Positions 1 through 7,909 of a stretch of 64,000 nucleotides of DNA are shown piece by piece; positions within the stretch are counted from its first letter, which is position 1, and each line of letters begins with the position of its first letter. This stretch comes from Clostridium sp. JN-1 (lineage in GTDB: Bacteria > Bacillota > Clostridia > Clostridiales > Clostridiaceae), in contig NZ_CP033465.1 in assembly GCF_003718715.1 (NCBI RefSeq), positions 930,001 through 994,000 of the forward strand. The letters run 5' to 3'. The notes under the pieces are model-generated. The model did no database searches. It saw nothing but the letters and a program-made list of their open reading frames with translations, and was not told the DNA's origin. Both the position numbers and the translations under genes were made by a program.

Positions 1-1
1 G

Positions 2-169
2 TTTGGTAAGGGATATTATTATTTCTTTGTAAAGAGCTTAATTAAAAATACAATTATGCTTCCAATAGAGGTTATCATGTTAGTTGCACTGCTTCAAGTA
101 TTTCTTCACATCCTTGTACGTGAGGGCTTTATACCAAAGCAAAAAGGAAAGTATATACCAATTGTATAA
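2..169 (+). CDS. C-terminal end of an unidentified membrane protein (partial)
   Basis: An open frame enters from the left edge and ends at TAA 167-169, giving 55 residues. It holds one clear hydrophobic stretch (IEVIMLVALLQVFLHILV) followed by a short basic tail (KQKGK), as expected for the last membrane helix and cytoplasmic tail of an integral membrane protein. Too little is present to name a family. The reading frame is otherwise uninterrupted, so it is probably a real gene cut by the window edge. The hairpin at 342-374 is a possible terminator for it. Confidence 0.55.
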   Translation, partial: FGKGYYYFFVKSLIKNTIMLPIEVIMLVALLQVFLHILVREGFIPKQKGKYIPIV

Positions 170-648
170 TAAAAACAGAATTTTCACCCCAGGGGTGTAA
201 ATTTTTCCATTGCCAGAGGACATAGGACAGAGAAGGTTGATTTTTCTCCGCTGTGCTCTAAAAAATCTTTAATTTAAAAGAAACCCTTATTCTTTTGTTC
301 CTCAGGAGTACTCTTCTAAGTTAACAGGGATTTAGCACTTAAATTCCAGTAAAAATTCTATTTTTACTGGAATTGTATTTTTTTACGTTTAATTAAAGAG
401 CTGGTAAGCTTGCAGACCGATAGGTCGTAAAAATAGATACACTCACCCTTTTACCTAAAAACTTTAATAAAAAATTTCCAGCTTATTTTGAAATTTTACC
501 TTTATAAATAGTGGATTATTCCAATTATCTTCTATAGTAAATCTCTCATCCTTTTATGTCTTCAACAACATCTATTTGAAGCATATTATTCTTTCTAACT
601 CTGTCAATTGTCCTCTGTCCTATGTCCTCTGTTTTTATATTATGAATT
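170..648. repeat. Intergenic repeat cluster (CCTCTGTCC family)
   Basis: This gap holds no gene. About 184-290 (ACCCCAGGGGT, then AAATTTTTCC, AGGACATAGGACAG, TTTTTCTCCGCT and AATCTTTAATT) is repeated in reverse orientation at about 43990-44108. The right end carries TGTCCTCTGTCCTATG, the inverse of the GGACATAGGACAG motif on the left, and a 25-bp stretch at 624-648 recurs exactly at 15030-15054. The ends therefore look like an inverted-repeat-bounded, non-coding dispersed element. I see no open frame that could encode a transposase. Confidence 0.6.
342..384 (+). terminator. Rho-independent terminator
   Basis: A perfect 14-bp stem (342-355 with 361-374, arms AATTCCAGTAAAAA and its complement) closes a 5-nt loop and is followed by a run of seven T at 378-384. 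It sits inside the repeat-rich gap downstream of the truncated membrane protein, on whose transcript it would act. Confidence 0.75.
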
Positions 649-700
649 GCAATGTAACTTAATGGTTGAGATTTCTAACATATAGATGTATTTAATAACA

Positions 701-1486
701 TTAATTAGCTATAATTATATCAGTACCGCTATTTTTTATAAAATCTATTGTGTTTTGTTCTTCAGGTGAAAAGTTTTTGAAACCGTCAATTATTATTTTA
801 GATATATTGTTTGTATCACAAACTTTAATTAAAGAAGTTTGGTTTAATTTAGTATGATCTATCAGCAATATAATTTCTTTTGTATTTTCCATAGCTGCTT
901 TCTTAGCTTCTATTTCAAAAGTATTCACATCTGTAAGTCCGTCTTTGAGTGACAAAGCTTTTCCTGATAAGAAGAGCTTATTTGTATTATATTGTTTTAA
1001 AAATTTATTGGTATCAGTACCTATTAAAGATAACGTTCCACATCTTAATATTCCACCAGCAAGAATAATATTTATATTTTTAATTGTATTAAAATAATTG
1101 CATATTCTAATACAATTTGTAACTATAGTTATTTTCTTATTTAATATGTAAGGACATAATGCACAGACAGTGGTTGAAGCATCTAGAAATATTATATCAT
1201 CATCATTTATTAGTGTACTTGCATACTTAGCTATAGCTTTTTTTTCCTCTATACTTTGATTCATTCTTATATTTAAGCTATCATCTATTGGATCTATTTT
1301 GTTGATAGAGTTCAATATGGCACCATTTAACACTCTCTTTAATATGCCTTTTTTTTCTAAATAGTCCAAGTCTCTTCGTATAGTCATTTCTGATACATTT
1401 AAATCTTTGCTTAAGTCTTTTGTTTCTACTTTTTTGTTGTAATTTAAAATCTTTTTAATATATAATCTTCTTTCTTCTTGTGTCAT
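701..1486 (-). CDS. DeoR-family transcriptional regulator
   Basis: A 261-residue protein with an N-terminal DeoR-type winged helix-turn-helix (about residues 6-60, including the family-typical SEMTIRRDLDYLEKKGIL) and a C-terminal sugar-phosphate-sensing domain (DeoRC, about residues 75-235, with LDASTTV and a GG-x-L region). DeoR proteins usually repress sugar catabolic operons and are released by a phosphorylated sugar. It is divergent from the mtnK operon, with 290 bp between start codons containing TTTAAACAA-type repeats, so control of that operon (and itself) is the obvious inference. The start follows AAGGAGG a few bases upstream (read on the minus strand at 1495-1501). Confidence 0.88.
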   Translation of the reverse strand: MTQEERRLYIKKILNYNKKVETKDLSKDLNVSEMTIRRDLDYLEKKGILKRVLNGAILNSINKIDPIDDSLNIRMNQSIEEKKAIAKYASTLINDDDIIFLDASTTVCALCPYILNKKITIVTNCIRICNYFNTIKNINIILAGGILRCGTLSLIGTDTNKFLKQYNTNKLFLSGKALSLKDGLTDVNTFEIEAKKAAMENTKEIILLIDHTKLNQTSLIKVCDTNNISKIIIDGFKNFSPEEQNTIDFIKNSGTDIIIAN

Positions 1487-1692
1487 GGTATAAAACCTCC
1501 TTAATTGAAGATAAAGATTAAATTAATATATTAAATATATCATAGTAATGTTATTTATGAAAGAATGTTATCTCAAATTATTATTTTCTTTGGATATAAA
1601 GAGAAATATTAAGTATATTATTTAAGATTTATAAAATTTAGTAGTTTTTAATACAATTTGATGATTGCAAGTTTGAACATATTGGTGTAATA

Positions 1693-1738
1693 TTTAAACA
1701 AACATATGTTAAACATAAACATATACTTGTTTAAACAA
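1693..1738. promoter_or_regulatory. Candidate DeoR operator cluster
   Basis: TTTAAACAA (1693-1701) and the perfect 12-bp palindrome TTGTTTAAACAA (1727-1738) lie between the divergent deoR-like gene and the mtnK operon, about 40-85 bp before the mtnK start. AACATATGTT (1701-1710) is a further palindrome between them. The arrangement is seen directly; binding by the adjacent DeoR protein is inferred from position only. Confidence 0.45.
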
Positions 1739-1776
1739 TCACTGTTCACAATATAAAACAAATGGAGGTTTTAAAA

Positions 1777-3000
1777 ATGGGTGAGTATAAAGCGATGACA
1801 AATGACACTATTGGAGAATATTTAAAAAAAATAAATATATTTCCCGAGGATCATGAAGTTACGAGTAAAGAAGTAGGAGATGGAAATTTAAATCTTGTTT
1901 TTAGAGTGGAAGACATGGATAATAACAAAAAAGTTATAGTTAAACAAGCATTACCCTATTTGAAAGTTGCAGGGGAAGGTTGGAAATTAACTTTAGATAG
2001 AAATAGAATTGAAGCTGAGACATTAAAACTTCAAAATAAAGTATGTCCTAATAGTGTGCCAAAAGTATACTATCATAGTAATGAATATGCTTTAACTGTA
2101 ATGGAAGACTTAGGGGATATGGAAGTTTTAAGAAAAGGTTTAATGGAAATGAAAATGTTTAATAAATTTCCAGAGCAAATAGGAAAATTCATGGCGAGAA
2201 ATTTGTTTTTAACATCTGATATGGGAATGAGCCCAATGGAAAAGAAAAAAATTGTTGGAAAATTTATAAGCCCCGAACTTTGTGATATAACGGAAAGACT
2301 TGTTTTAAATGATCCTTATATGGATGCTGAATCAAACAATGTAAACGAATGTATAAAGGATTATGTAAAAAAAGTTTGGAATAATAAAAAAGTATGGTTT
2401 GAAGTTTCCAAATTGAAAAATATATTTATGACTAAGGCAGAAGCGCTGCTTCATGGAGACTTACATACAGGATCTATATTTATAAATGAAGATAAAAGCA
2501 TTGTGTTTGACTGTGAATTTGCTTTTTATGGACCATATGGATATGATATAGGTTTGCTATTTGCAAATTTCATTTTAAATTATGTATCGTGGGAAGGTAG
2601 AAAAGATAAAAGTCAAAGTGAGATAAAGGAGTATAGGGAATATTTACTTAATTCAATTGTACAAATATGGAATGAGTTTTATAAGGAATTTGATTATCTG
2701 TGGGAAAATGAGTCAAAGGATATAATAACAAAAGTACCTAGTTATAAGGAATACTATATAAAAAATTTATTACATGAAACTATTGGATTTTGTTCTTGTG
2801 AAATTATGAGGAGAATTATTGGCATGGCTCATGTACCAGACTTAGATGAAATAGAAGATTTACAGGAAAGAGCTAAAGCACAAATATTAGGTTTAGAAAT
2901 TGGCCAAGCAATACTTGTGGAAAGAAATAATGTGAATTCAATTGATGAATTTATTTTATTAGTTGAAAAATGTAAAAAAACATATAGGGAGGCAAAATAA
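1777..3000 (+). CDS. mtnK: S-methyl-5-thioribose kinase (or 5-deoxyribose kinase)
   Basis: A 407-residue kinase of the aminoglycoside-phosphotransferase-like fold. The glycine-rich N-lobe includes [14 protein letters not shown]; the catalytic loop HGDLHTGS lies near residues 226-233 and the metal-binding D-x-E (DCE) near 245-247, all typical of methylthioribose kinases. It phosphorylates methylthioribose at C1 with ATP. ATG 1777 is chosen because GGAGG lies at the right distance; an earlier ATG at 1762 overlaps that GGAGG. The stop overlaps the mtnA start by one base, so the two are translationally coupled. With the isomerase and aldolase it forms a carbon-releasing route; 5-deoxyribose is an equally possible substrate because those pathways use the same enzyme families. 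Confidence 0.88.
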   Translation: MGEYKAMTNDTIGEYLKKINIFPEDHEVTSKEVGDGNLNLVFRVEDMDNNKKVIVKQALPYLKVAGEGWKLTLDRNRIEAETLKLQNKVCPNSVPKVYYHSNEYALTVMEDLGDMEVLRKGLMEMKMFNKFPEQIGKFMARNLFLTSDMGMSPMEKKKIVGKFISPELCDITERLVLNDPYMDAESNNVNECIKDYVKKVWNNKKVWFEVSKLKNIFMTKAEALLHGDLHTGSIFINEDKSIVFDCEFAFYGPYGYDIGLLFANFILNYVSWEGRKDKSQSEIKEYREYLLNSIVQIWNEFYKEFDYLWENESKDIITKVPSYKEYYIKNLLHETIGFCSCEIMRRIIGMAHVPDLDEIEDLQERAKAQILGLEIGQAILVERNNVNSIDEFILLVEKCKKTYREAK

Positions 3001-4046
3001 TGTCTGAATTATTAGCAATTCAATGGAATGATGAAAAGGAGGAGCTTGTGTTATTAGACCAAACCAAGCTTCCTAATTCTATAGAATATAAAACTTATGA
3101 CTCAGTAGAAGGTGTGTACGATGCTATAAAAACCATGATAGTTAGAGGTGCACCGGCTATAGGAGTTACGGCAGGTTATGGATTATATTTTGGAATAAAG
3201 AATGCAACAGAAAGTTCTTTCAAAGAATTTTATGAAGAAGTAAAAGAAAAAGCTAGTTATTTAAATTCAAGCAGACCTACAGCTGTAAACCTTTCATGGG
3301 CATTAAAAAGAATGCTAAAGAAAATTGAAGAAGTAAAGGACAAGCCTATTGATGAAATAAAGAAGATATCAAAAATTGAAGCCAGAAACATTCACAGTGA
3401 GGATATAAAAATTTGCAGGACCATAGGAGAAAATTTGATTACCCTTCTAAAAGATGGGATGGGTATCTTGACCCACTGTAATGCAGGGCAGCTGGCAACA
3501 TCCAAATATGGTACAGCTACAGCCCCTATGTACCTTGCAAAGGAAAAAGGGTGGCATCTTAAAGTATATTCGGATGAGACAAGACCTAGACTGCAGGGAT
3601 CAACATTGACGGCACTTGAGCTTTATATGGCTGGAATAGATGTAACAACTATTACTGATAATATGGCAGCTGTAGTTATGGCACAGCATAAAATTGATGC
3701 AGTAATAGTAGGCTGTGACAGAATAGCTGCAAATGGTGATACTGCAAATAAAATAGGTACCTTTGGAGTCTCTATCTTAGCTAAATATTTTAATATACCG
3801 ATGTATATAGCTGCACCTACTCCAAGCATTGATTTGAGTACTCCAAGTGGCAAAGATATACCTATAGAGGAAAGAGATCCTAAGGAAGTTACTTGCAGAT
3901 TTGGGGTGTGGACAGCACCTAAGAACGTTAAAGTATATAATCCATCTTTTGATGTAACTCCACATGAAAATATAACTGCTATAGTCACAGAAAAGGGGAT
4001 AGTATATCCTCCATTTGAGGAAAATTTGCGAAAGATAATAAAGTAA
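3000..4046 (+). CDS. mtnA: S-methyl-5-thioribose-1-phosphate isomerase
   Basis: 348 residues, the normal MtnA length, in the eIF2B-alpha/MtnA family. RGAPAIGV near residue 49, the catalytic Cys160 in [10 protein letters not shown] and the catalytic Asp240 in [17 protein letters not shown] are all intact. It converts the aldose 1-phosphate to the ketose 1-phosphate (methylthioribulose-1-P, or 5-deoxyribulose-1-P). The start codon overlaps the mtnK stop (TAATG) and GGGAGG precedes it. No MtnB, MtnW/MtnX or MtnD follows; instead a class II aldolase is encoded two genes downstream, which fits cleavage to DHAP plus an aldehyde rather than the classical methionine salvage cycle. Confidence 0.93.
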   Translation: MSELLAIQWNDEKEELVLLDQTKLPNSIEYKTYDSVEGVYDAIKTMIVRGAPAIGVTAGYGLYFGIKNATESSFKEFYEEVKEKASYLNSSRPTAVNLSWALKRMLKKIEEVKDKPIDEIKKISKIEARNIHSEDIKICRTIGENLITLLKDGMGILTHCNAGQLATSKYGTATAPMYLAKEKGWHLKVYSDETRPRLQGSTLTALELYMAGIDVTTITDNMAAVVMAQHKIDAVIVGCDRIAANGDTANKIGTFGVSILAKYFNIPMYIAAPTPSIDLSTPSGKDIPIEERDPKEVTCRFGVWTAPKNVKVYNPSFDVTPHENITAIVTEKGIVYPPFEENLRKIIK

Positions 4047-4138
4047 ATTTATATGCTCTCTTTTAATATATCAAACTTATTCATAAAAGTATGTAAAAAG
4101 GGGGCATACAAAGTTAAATTTTAGAATGGAGGAACAAG

Positions 4139-5530
4139 ATGGGTTATGTAGTAAAATATATACTGGATTTAGGAGCTGCAGTTTTTTTACCAATAGTAAT
4201 GATTATAATAGCACTAGGAGTTAAAATGAAATTAAAAAAAGCCATAGTATGTGGTTTAACTCTTGGAATAGCCTTTACAGGCATGAACGTAGTACTGGAG
4301 TTTATGTTTAAATCTATTAGTCCTGCTGCAAATGCATTTGTAAGTAGCACAGGGATAAAATTGACTACAATGGACGTAGGATGGGCACCTGTTGCAGCTA
4401 TAGCATGGGCATGGCCTTATGCATTAATAGTTTTTCCTATACAAATAGGTATAAATATATTAATGCTGGCATTTGGATGGACAAATTGTTTGAATGTGGA
4501 TATGTGGAACGTATGGGGTAAAATATTAACAGCCACTATAGTTGCTGCATTAACTCACAGCGTACCTCTTGCCCTTATTGCAGCAGCAATTGAGGTAGTA
4601 TTTGAATTAAAAAATGCAGATATAGTTCAAAAGTCAGTAGGTAGATTATCTAAGATGAACAATGTAACTTGTCCCCATGTTATGAATTTGCAGGGTGTAA
4701 TTTTAGCACCGTTAAGTAGACTTTTAGATTTTATTCCTGGAATTAATAAAATAAATTTAGATTCAAATAAATTAAAAGAAAAGATAGGTATATTTGGCGA
4801 AAACAGTGTAATGGGATTTATAGTAGGAGTTTTAATTGCAAGTATTGGCGGGTGCAGTGTTAAGGTTATATTGCAAACAGGAGTAGAAATTGCTACAGCA
4901 CTAGTACTTTTTCCTTTAGTAGCAAATCTTTTTCTTGAGTCACTTGGGCCAATAGCTGAGGCTGCAGGTGAATATATGAAAAAGAAATATAAAGGTAGAG
5001 AATTTTGCATAGGTATAGATTGGTCTGTACTTGGAGGAAGTTCGGAACTTTGGGTTACATGTATTTTGCTTGTTCCTGTTGAACTTATATTTGCCATAGT
5101 ACTTGCTAAGTTTGGAATAAACAGTGTTTTACCATTAGCTTCAATTATAAATGTAGCAGCAACTGTGCCTGCACTAATAGTAACTGGTGGGAATCTAGTG
5201 AAGATGTTCATAATGGGTGTGATAACTACACCTATATATTTGGTAGTTTCTTCTCAATTTGCACCTATTCTTACAAATTTGGCTATAGCCCAAAAAACAT
5301 TGACAGTTCCCAAGGGACAATTATTAACCTACTATGGAATAGAGGGACCAGAATTTAGATGGTGTATAGCACATGCAGCTAATATAGTAAATGGAGATGT
5401 AATTGGACTTGTATCATTTGTTTGTTTTGTAGGATTGTTTTTTTGGTATGCAAAATATATGAAGAAGATAGATAAGGAAATAGATATGAAAAAGGAAATT
5501 GAAGTAGAAAGGAGAAAGTATGATGCTTGA
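4139..5530 (+). CDS. GatC-family PTS EIIC-like sugar permease (orphan)
   Basis: A 463-residue polytopic membrane protein with about ten or more hydrophobic segments and the galactitol-type PTS EIIC signatures (WAPVAAIAWAWPYALIVFP, the large central loop with NPxMGF-like NSVMGFIVG, and a C-terminal HAANIVNGD region). GatC-type permeases normally work with separate EIIA and EIIB proteins; neither is encoded in this operon. Its position between mtnA and the aldolase, overlapping the aldolase start by 11 bp, suggests uptake of the pentose (methylthioribose or 5-deoxyribose), which MtnK would then phosphorylate. Whether it transports without PTS phosphorylation is inference. ATG 4139 follows GGAGG. 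Confidence 0.82.
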   Translation: MGYVVKYILDLGAAVFLPIVMIIIALGVKMKLKKAIVCGLTLGIAFTGMNVVLEFMFKSISPAANAFVSSTGIKLTTMDVGWAPVAAIAWAWPYALIVFPIQIGINILMLAFGWTNCLNVDMWNVWGKILTATIVAALTHSVPLALIAAAIEVVFELKNADIVQKSVGRLSKMNNVTCPHVMNLQGVILAPLSRLLDFIPGINKINLDSNKLKEKIGIFGENSVMGFIVGVLIASIGGCSVKVILQTGVEIATALVLFPLVANLFLESLGPIAEAAGEYMKKKYKGREFCIGIDWSVLGGSSELWVTCILLVPVELIFAIVLAKFGINSVLPLASIINVAATVPALIVTGGNLVKMFIMGVITTPIYLVVSSQFAPILTNLAIAQKTLTVPKGQLLTYYGIEGPEFRWCIAHAANIVNGDVIGLVSFVCFVGLFFWYAKYMKKIDKEIDMKKEIEVERRKYDA

Positions 5531-6173
5531 AGATATAAAAAAGAAATTAGTTTCAATTGCCAAAAAAGCAGATGATGAAGGTTTATGTAAACACAAATCC
5601 GGCAATTTTAGTATTAAAGATAAAAAAACAGGATATATAGTAATAACTCCTTCTGGTGTTGACAGAAAAGAATTATCTTATGAGGATATATGTGTAGTGG
5701 ATTCAAAATTGAATGTAATAGAGAATAATAAAAATCGCAGACCAAGCAGTGAGTTATTAATGCACGTTTATGCATATAACTCAAGGCCGGATGTTACAGC
5801 TGTAGTACATACACATTCACGTTTTGCCACATCTTTTGCAGTATTAAAGAAAGAAATTCCACCAATTGTTTATGAAGCTATGTATTATGGAGGAACTGTT
5901 TATGTTGCGCCTTATGGCAGACCTGGTACTAGAGAACTTGCAGAATCAATAGTTGAACCTCTTAAAAAATCAGATGCATGTTTACTTGAAAGTCATGGAG
6001 TTATAACTGTAGGTGAAGATATAGATAGTACTTATCTTAAGGCAAAATATGTAGAGGAAATAGCTGAAATTTATTACAGGGTTTTATTGATTAATGGGTA
6101 TAAGGAACCTAAAGCTTTACCTGTAGAGGAATTACAAAAGTGGAATTACCCATCATATATAAATTTTAAATAA
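5520..6173 (+). CDS. Class II aldolase (fuculose-phosphate-aldolase family)
   Basis: 217 residues of the AraD/FucA class II aldolase family. The zinc and catalytic residues are present: Glu78 in SSELLMH, His97 and His99 in VVHTHS, and His159 in ESHGV; the phosphate-binding GRPGTREL region is also intact. In this context it should cleave methylthioribulose-1-P (or 5-deoxyribulose-1-P) to DHAP and an aldehyde, as in the DHAP shunts described for other bacteria. The reading frame starts inside the end of the permease gene, with tandem ATG codons at 5520 and 5523 after GGAG; either may be used. The assignment of the aldolase family is firm, the substrate is inferred from neighbours. Confidence 0.85.
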   Translation: MMLEDIKKKLVSIAKKADDEGLCKHKSGNFSIKDKKTGYIVITPSGVDRKELSYEDICVVDSKLNVIENNKNRRPSSELLMHVYAYNSRPDVTAVVHTHSRFATSFAVLKKEIPPIVYEAMYYGGTVYVAPYGRPGTRELAESIVEPLKKSDACLLESHGVITVGEDIDSTYLKAKYVEEIAEIYYRVLLINGYKEPKALPVEELQKWNYPSYINFK

Positions 6174-6188
6174 TAACTTATTTAGATA

Positions 6189-6385
6189 TAAGGTTTCTAG
6201 TTTGCAACTTAACTTACACTCCAGAAAATATGTACAGCCTTTGACACTGTAAAAACTTTTAACAAGTTTTTAATGTGCCTTCAGGCTGTATATATTTCCC
6301 TGTGTATAAGTTGAGTTTGCAAATTAAAATAACTATACATTACTTTACTTTTAGCTATAAACTAAGTTTGGAACTAGAAACCTTA
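6189..6385. mobile_element. MITE-like element with terminal inverted repeats (197 bp)
   Basis: The ends carry an identical 14-bp terminal inverted repeat (TAAGGTTTCTAGTT), continuing as a weaker match for another 16 bp. No coding frame is present. The interior (for example CAGCCTTTGACACTGTAAAA and TTCAGGCTGTATATATTTCC) matches the larger element at 51627-52145. It fills the gap between the aldolase and the MBL-fold gene and ends about 20 bp before the latter's start codon, so it may supply or separate that gene's promoter. Confidence 0.7.
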
Positions 6386-6404
6386 TTGGAAAAGGGAGAT
6401 AAAT

Positions 6405-7247
6405 ATGAAGGTTAATATACTAATAGAAAATACAAAGGGTTATTCAAAAGACCTGATTTGTGAACGAGGCTTGTCTATATACATAGAAGCAAATGATAAA
6501 CGTATACTTTTTGATACAGGCAGAACCGGGAATTTTATAAAAAATGCAAATAAGATGGGAATAAATTTGCAGCAAATTGATGCTGTAATTCTTTCACATG
6601 GCCATGGTGACCATGGAGGGGGACTTTTATCATTTTTACAAATAAATGATAAAGCAAAAGTTTATTGCAAAAGAGGAGTGGAACGGGATTTCTATTTTCG
6701 CACCATGTTATTTAGCAAAAGTGTTAGAATCAATAAAATGGTGTTTAACAAATATTTATACAGAATTAATTATATCGATAAATTTATAGAAATAATGGAT
6801 AACGTATATATTATTACTGATATAGAGAAGCGATATAAAATTCCTAAAGGAAACAAATATTTATTTGTTAGAGATGGAAATAAAATAATTAGAGATAAGT
6901 TTGACCATGAATTAATTATGGTTATTAAGGAGAAAAATGAGTTAACTATTTTTACAGGCTGTTCCCATAATGGTACAGCTAATATGATTGAAACGGTAAG
7001 AAAGAGATTTCCAAACTTAAAAATTAAAGCAATAATAGGGGGTTTTCATTTAGTTAGGATTCCTTTAATAAAATTCTTAAATCCATCTCAAGAAGAAATT
7101 GATGTACTCATAAAAAAGATATTGGATGAAAATATAGAAAAAGTTTATACAGGACATTGTACCGGAGAAAAGGCATTTAAAAAATTGGAAAGTGTCTTAG
7201 GAAATAAAATTTCACATATTAGGACTGGAATGGAATTAAATATTTAA
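6405..7247 (+). CDS. MBL-fold metallo-hydrolase
   Basis: 280 residues of the metallo-beta-lactamase fold. The metal-binding HxHxDH motif is complete (SHGHGDHGGG, near residues 66-75), followed by a later FTGCSHNG and GGFHLV region and a C-terminal GHCTG. This arrangement is that of the subfamily sometimes annotated as dihydropterin/ribofuranosyl-aminobenzene phosphate synthase-related hydrolases. The substrate is not known from sequence. GGGAG precedes ATG 6405. It is separated from the mtnKA operon by the 197-bp element, so joint function with it is uncertain. Confidence 0.85.
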   Translation: MKVNILIENTKGYSKDLICERGLSIYIEANDKRILFDTGRTGNFIKNANKMGINLQQIDAVILSHGHGDHGGGLLSFLQINDKAKVYCKRGVERDFYFRTMLFSKSVRINKMVFNKYLYRINYIDKFIEIMDNVYIITDIEKRYKIPKGNKYLFVRDGNKIIRDKFDHELIMVIKEKNELTIFTGCSHNGTANMIETVRKRFPNLKIKAIIGGFHLVRIPLIKFLNPSQEEIDVLIKKILDENIEKVYTGHCTGEKAFKKLESVLGNKISHIRTGMELNI

Positions 7248-7248
7248 C

Positions 7249-7293
7249 AAGGCGCCTGAAACTTTAAGCTTGCTTGAAATTTCAGACACCTTT
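7249..7293 (+). terminator. Terminator-like hairpin between convergent genes
   Basis: AGGCGCCTGAAACTTTAAGC can pair with GCTTGAAATTTCAGACACCT with a few mismatches. It lies 2 bp after the MBL gene and 46 bp before the iorB stop on the other strand, so it probably ends transcription from one or both sides. The T-run after it is short. Confidence 0.5.
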
Positions 7294-7338
7294 AAGCATC
7301 AATATTACTATTCGGTACCGTTTGTTAAGTTCCTTAAC

Positions 7339-7908
7339 TTAAACTAAGTTCATTCCTACTTTAACTGCTTTTTGGTTCAAGTCAACAAACTTTTCTTTAA
7401 CATTATCTTTAATTATCTTTTTCCAATCTATTTCCTCAAGTCCCATCAATTTAATAATGGTTCCGAGCAATATTACGTTCATAACCTTTGGACTTCCAAG
7501 TTTTTCAGCTTGATTTGCAGCATCTATAACCTTTGTTACAGCACTTTTGTTAAGTTCTTCTATAATTTCTTTAGGATAATCTACTTTTCCGGAAACAACT
7601 GGCATAGGTTCTATTTCATAATCGTTAACTACAATCTTTCCACCTTTTTTCAAATACTTAAGCCATCTTAATGCCTCCATTTTTTCAAAAGCTACAATTA
7701 TATCAGCTTCGCCCATTTCAATAACTGGAGATTCAACCTTATCTCCATATCTAACGTCAGTTGATACTGATCCTCCTCTTTGAGACATTCCATGGATTTC
7801 ACTCATTTTAACATCATAACCTGCCTCAACAAGACCTGCTGTCAAAAGTTTGCTAGCAAGTATGGTTCCTTGTCCACCTACGCCTACTAAAAGAATGCTT
7901 TTTACCAT
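7339..7908 (-). CDS. iorB: Indolepyruvate:ferredoxin oxidoreductase, beta subunit
   Basis: A 189-residue gamma/beta-type subunit of the 2-oxoacid:ferredoxin oxidoreductase family, with the nucleotide-like glycine loop GVGGQGTILASKLL at the N-terminus and MSQRGGSVSTDVR. With IorA it oxidatively decarboxylates aryl-pyruvates (indolepyruvate, phenylpyruvate) to aryl-acyl-CoA, reducing ferredoxin. An in-frame start seven codons upstream exists but would overlap iorA; ATG at 7908 has GGTGG at a good distance and leaves a 1-bp gap from the iorA stop, so it is preferred. The two genes form one transcription unit. Confidence 0.92.
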   Translation of the reverse strand: MVKSILLVGVGGQGTILASKLLTAGLVEAGYDVKMSEIHGMSQRGGSVSTDVRYGDKVESPVIEMGEADIIVAFEKMEALRWLKYLKKGGKIVVNDYEIEPMPVVSGKVDYPKEIIEELNKSAVTKVIDAANQAEKLGSPKVMNVILLGTIIKLMGLEEIDWKKIIKDNVKEKFVDLNQKAVKVGMNLV

Positions 7909-7909
7909 A

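Noticed and set aside
4627-5211. Long minus-strand open frame opposite the GatC-type gene
   Set aside because: It is the antisense of a strongly recognised permease; its composition is that of a reversed membrane protein and no RBS precedes it.
7372-7671. Plus-strand open frame opposite iorB
   Set aside because: Phenylalanine/tyrosine-rich antisense of a well-recognised gene with no RBS.
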